This document shows positions 30,932 to 32,260 of a stretch of 32,260 bases of DNA, piece by piece (the stretch's first letter is position 1; each line of letters opens with the position of its first letter). The position numbers and the translations under genes are program-made. The notes under the pieces were generated by a model. That model was not told where the DNA came from. It made no database searches and worked only from the letters and a program-made list of their open reading frames with translations. Source of the stretch: Alphaproteobacteria bacterium (lineage in GTDB: Bacteria; Pseudomonadota; Alphaproteobacteria; Bin95); the NCBI GenBank assembly GCA_029978325.1, contig JAPOJR010000019.1:1-32260 (forward strand). The letters run 5' to 3'.

Positions 30932-32119
30932 TCAATTGGTTAATGCGGCGTCACCGGGGGCGTTCTCAGTGCGCGCCGAGCCGAGACGACGGGCTTTCCA
31001 CGACGCACGCCATCGACGCAGATTGTTTTCTACCTTCAAATGCCAGCGCGGCGCAAATGCCACTAATGATTCCATATGGATGGCATTGTTCGCCAGACTG
31101 TTTTTGTACCGGGCGGGTCCTGCCAGAAAGTCATAGCGGTAGTCTCCGCGATTCATACTGAATGCTATAGCCGCACAATGGCTTACCAGTCCAGGCTTCC
31201 AACGATTGTCGGGAGCGGGCGCGAAGCCGCTTTGATAGGCCATGCTCCATCCGTCATTGGAGAAATTGTAAAGATATCCAATGTCCTGATTGCCGGCGGA
31301 GACCCGCAACATGTCGATTCGGTCGCGCTCGAAACTTGTACGAATCAGCACTCGATGAAATGGCTCGAACGCTGGGTTGGAGAACGCGTGCATCGCGGTG
31401 CGGTTGCGCCGTGACGCTATATGCAAGCTCTTCATGCGTTCGAACCATTCGATCGCTTCGCTGGCAGAGGCAGCCCGATCCGTCCGGATAGGGCCGTGCT
31501 GCTCATAGAGCCGGAAAGCCCGGCGTACCGCGGCGCGGGTGTTTCGGCCGCTGGTGCTGACGATATCACGGCCGCTTGCCCTGACGGTATTCAGGTCTAT
31601 GACGGCTGAGGGGGCGCTGTTGGTCAGGCGTACGCCCCATCCATTCTTTGCCGCGGCCTTGCGCAGAGCTGCGCTTGCTCCAGCAGTTGCGTTCCGGATG
31701 ACCAATTCGTCGACGCCAGGCTTGTGCTGCATCAACGCGCCAAACAATTCGACCGCGGCGGGGGCATCGTCCGTTTCAGTTAACGGCCCGTTGTACTCGA
31801 TGGCCACACGATCGAGCATCGGGTCGCCCGATTCGTTCAAAACCCACTGGCGCGTAGGCAAAATGCGGCGGCGCCGGGCGGTGCGGACACCCAGGAGGGC
31901 CATCGGCGTCTGGCCATCCAGCACCATCATCGCGGTGCTATCCGGCGGCAATACTGAAATGAGAGCATGCAGCCATTCGGCTGAGCGGAAAACGGTCTGG
32001 CCGGCCGCGATGGCATCCCACGCCGACAACATTGTGGGCAGGTCGCATTGGGCGAGCGGGATCATCCGCACATTCGGGTCTCCGATCAGGGTGCCGGCAA
32101 CTGTTCCACGATTTGCCAT
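30932..32119 (-). CDS. CelD/BioF2-like GNAT acyltransferase
   Basis: The product has 395 residues and two GNAT-like halves. The C-terminal half has the mark YDFLAGPARYKNSLA, seen in CelD/BioF2-like acetyltransferases of polysaccharide loci. Before it, GRNTRAAVRRAFRLYEQHGPI and EWFERMKSLHIASRRNR fit the first half of the domain. No signal peptide or membrane segment was seen, so it should be cytoplasmic. It is the first gene of the minus-strand set, upstream of a 208-residue membrane protein, a fusion oxidoreductase and a glycosyltransferase. It probably adds an acyl group to a sugar intermediate, though this is not certain. Confidence 0.85.
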   Translation of the reverse strand: MANRGTVAGTLIGDPNVRMIPLAQCDLPTMLSAWDAIAAGQTVFRSAEWLHALISVLPPDSTAMMVLDGQTPMALLGVRTARRRRILPTRQWVLNESGDPMLDRVAIEYNGPLTETDDAPAAVELFGALMQHKPGVDELVIRNATAGASAALRKAAAKNGWGVRLTNSAPSAVIDLNTVRASGRDIVSTSGRNTRAAVRRAFRLYEQHGPIRTDRAASASEAIEWFERMKSLHIASRRNRTAMHAFSNPAFEPFHRVLIRTSFERDRIDMLRVSAGNQDIGYLYNFSNDGWSMAYQSGFAPAPDNRWKPGLVSHCAAIAFSMNRGDYRYDFLAGPARYKNSLANNAIHMESLVAFAPRWHLKVENNLRRWRASWKARRLGSARTENAPGDAALTN

Positions 32120-32188
32120 GATTGGGGTGCAAATTCAAAGGATCACAACCATATGACCTGGACGGTCAGCGACCACACCGCATTTGCC

Positions 32189-32202
32189 TCCCCCTAGTGG
32201 GA
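32189..32202. promoter_or_regulatory. CTAG-centred palindrome upstream of the polysaccharide gene set
   Basis: TCCC and GGGA flank a CTAG centre, with one mismatched pair next to it, over 14 bases at 32189-32202. It lies 70 bases upstream of the acyltransferase start, in the spacer with whatever gene begins beyond the right edge. A possible plus-strand start is ATG 32244, with AAGG about ten bases before, but only 17 bases of it are visible. The element looks like a binding site for a dimeric regulator; which one is unknown. Confidence 0.4.
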
Positions 32203-32260
32203 TTGGCATAGTCTTACATCTTTCGGTGGCAAGGTAGAGATTTATGCAGCAAATTTCACG

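Noticed and set aside
32201..32220. Sigma-54-like promoter (TTGGCATAG...)
   Set aside because: The GG is present, but no GC follows at the required ten-base spacing.
1..32260. CRISPR arrays, insertion sequences, phage attachment sites
   Set aside because: No regularly spaced direct repeats, transposase or integrase frames were seen.

Overview
The window looks like chromosomal DNA of a motile, GC-rich alphaproteobacterium, most likely from the Rhodospirillales or a neighbouring order. The evidence is the alpha-type flagellar set (MotE, a DUF6468-like protein, a FliL that ends in a short hydrophobic C-terminus), a PopZ/DUF2497-type polar protein next to a pcm-tolC pair, and a fabI-aroC pair. 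No insertion sequence, phage gene, CRISPR array or rRNA was seen. The genus cannot be named from the sequence alone.

Region 1 (1-2118): the 5' part of a DUF502 membrane protein runs off the left edge on the minus strand. A 351-base spacer follows, then a plus-strand amidase-signature enzyme.

Region 2 (2146-16975) is a flagellar island arranged around a divergent promoter region at about 11323-11485. The minus arm reads fliL, a DUF6468-like gene, motE, motA, a 900-residue exported helical-repeat protein, flgF, flgG, flgA, flgH and a second fliL-like gene. It therefore covers stator and motor accessory parts, proximal and distal rod, L-ring and P-ring chaperone. The plus arm reads fliF, fliH, fliN, fliP, a 98-codon unknown, fliG and a 221-codon unknown. 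It covers the MS ring, C-ring and export gate. fliG lies four genes away from fliF, which is not the usual arrangement. Three copies of a palindromic repeat sit at gene ends in the minus arm.

Region 3 (17043-22075): tRNA-Cys (minus), then a pcm-like methyltransferase and tolC whose genes overlap, behind a leader with strong inverted repeats. A popZ-like gene, pdxH (minus), a glycine-zipper lipoprotein and a J-domain chaperone follow.

Region 4 (22072-27000): a YihY/BrkB membrane protein (minus) diverges from an apparent fabI-aroC-glpD operon (fatty acid, aromatic amino acid and glycerol phosphate metabolism).

Region 5 (26997-32260): a minus-strand set of four genes looks like a surface-polysaccharide operon. 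It encodes a CelD/BioF2-type acyltransferase, a membrane-anchored coiled-coil protein, a Gfo/Idh/MocA-SDR fusion enzyme and a family 4 glycosyltransferase. Its upstream region holds a CTAG-centred palindrome.

The strongest leads for new biology are the motor-accessory block with its unassigned 900-residue protein, the stop-codon-associated palindromic repeats, the two unassigned genes flanking fliG, and the hairpin leader of pcm-tolC.
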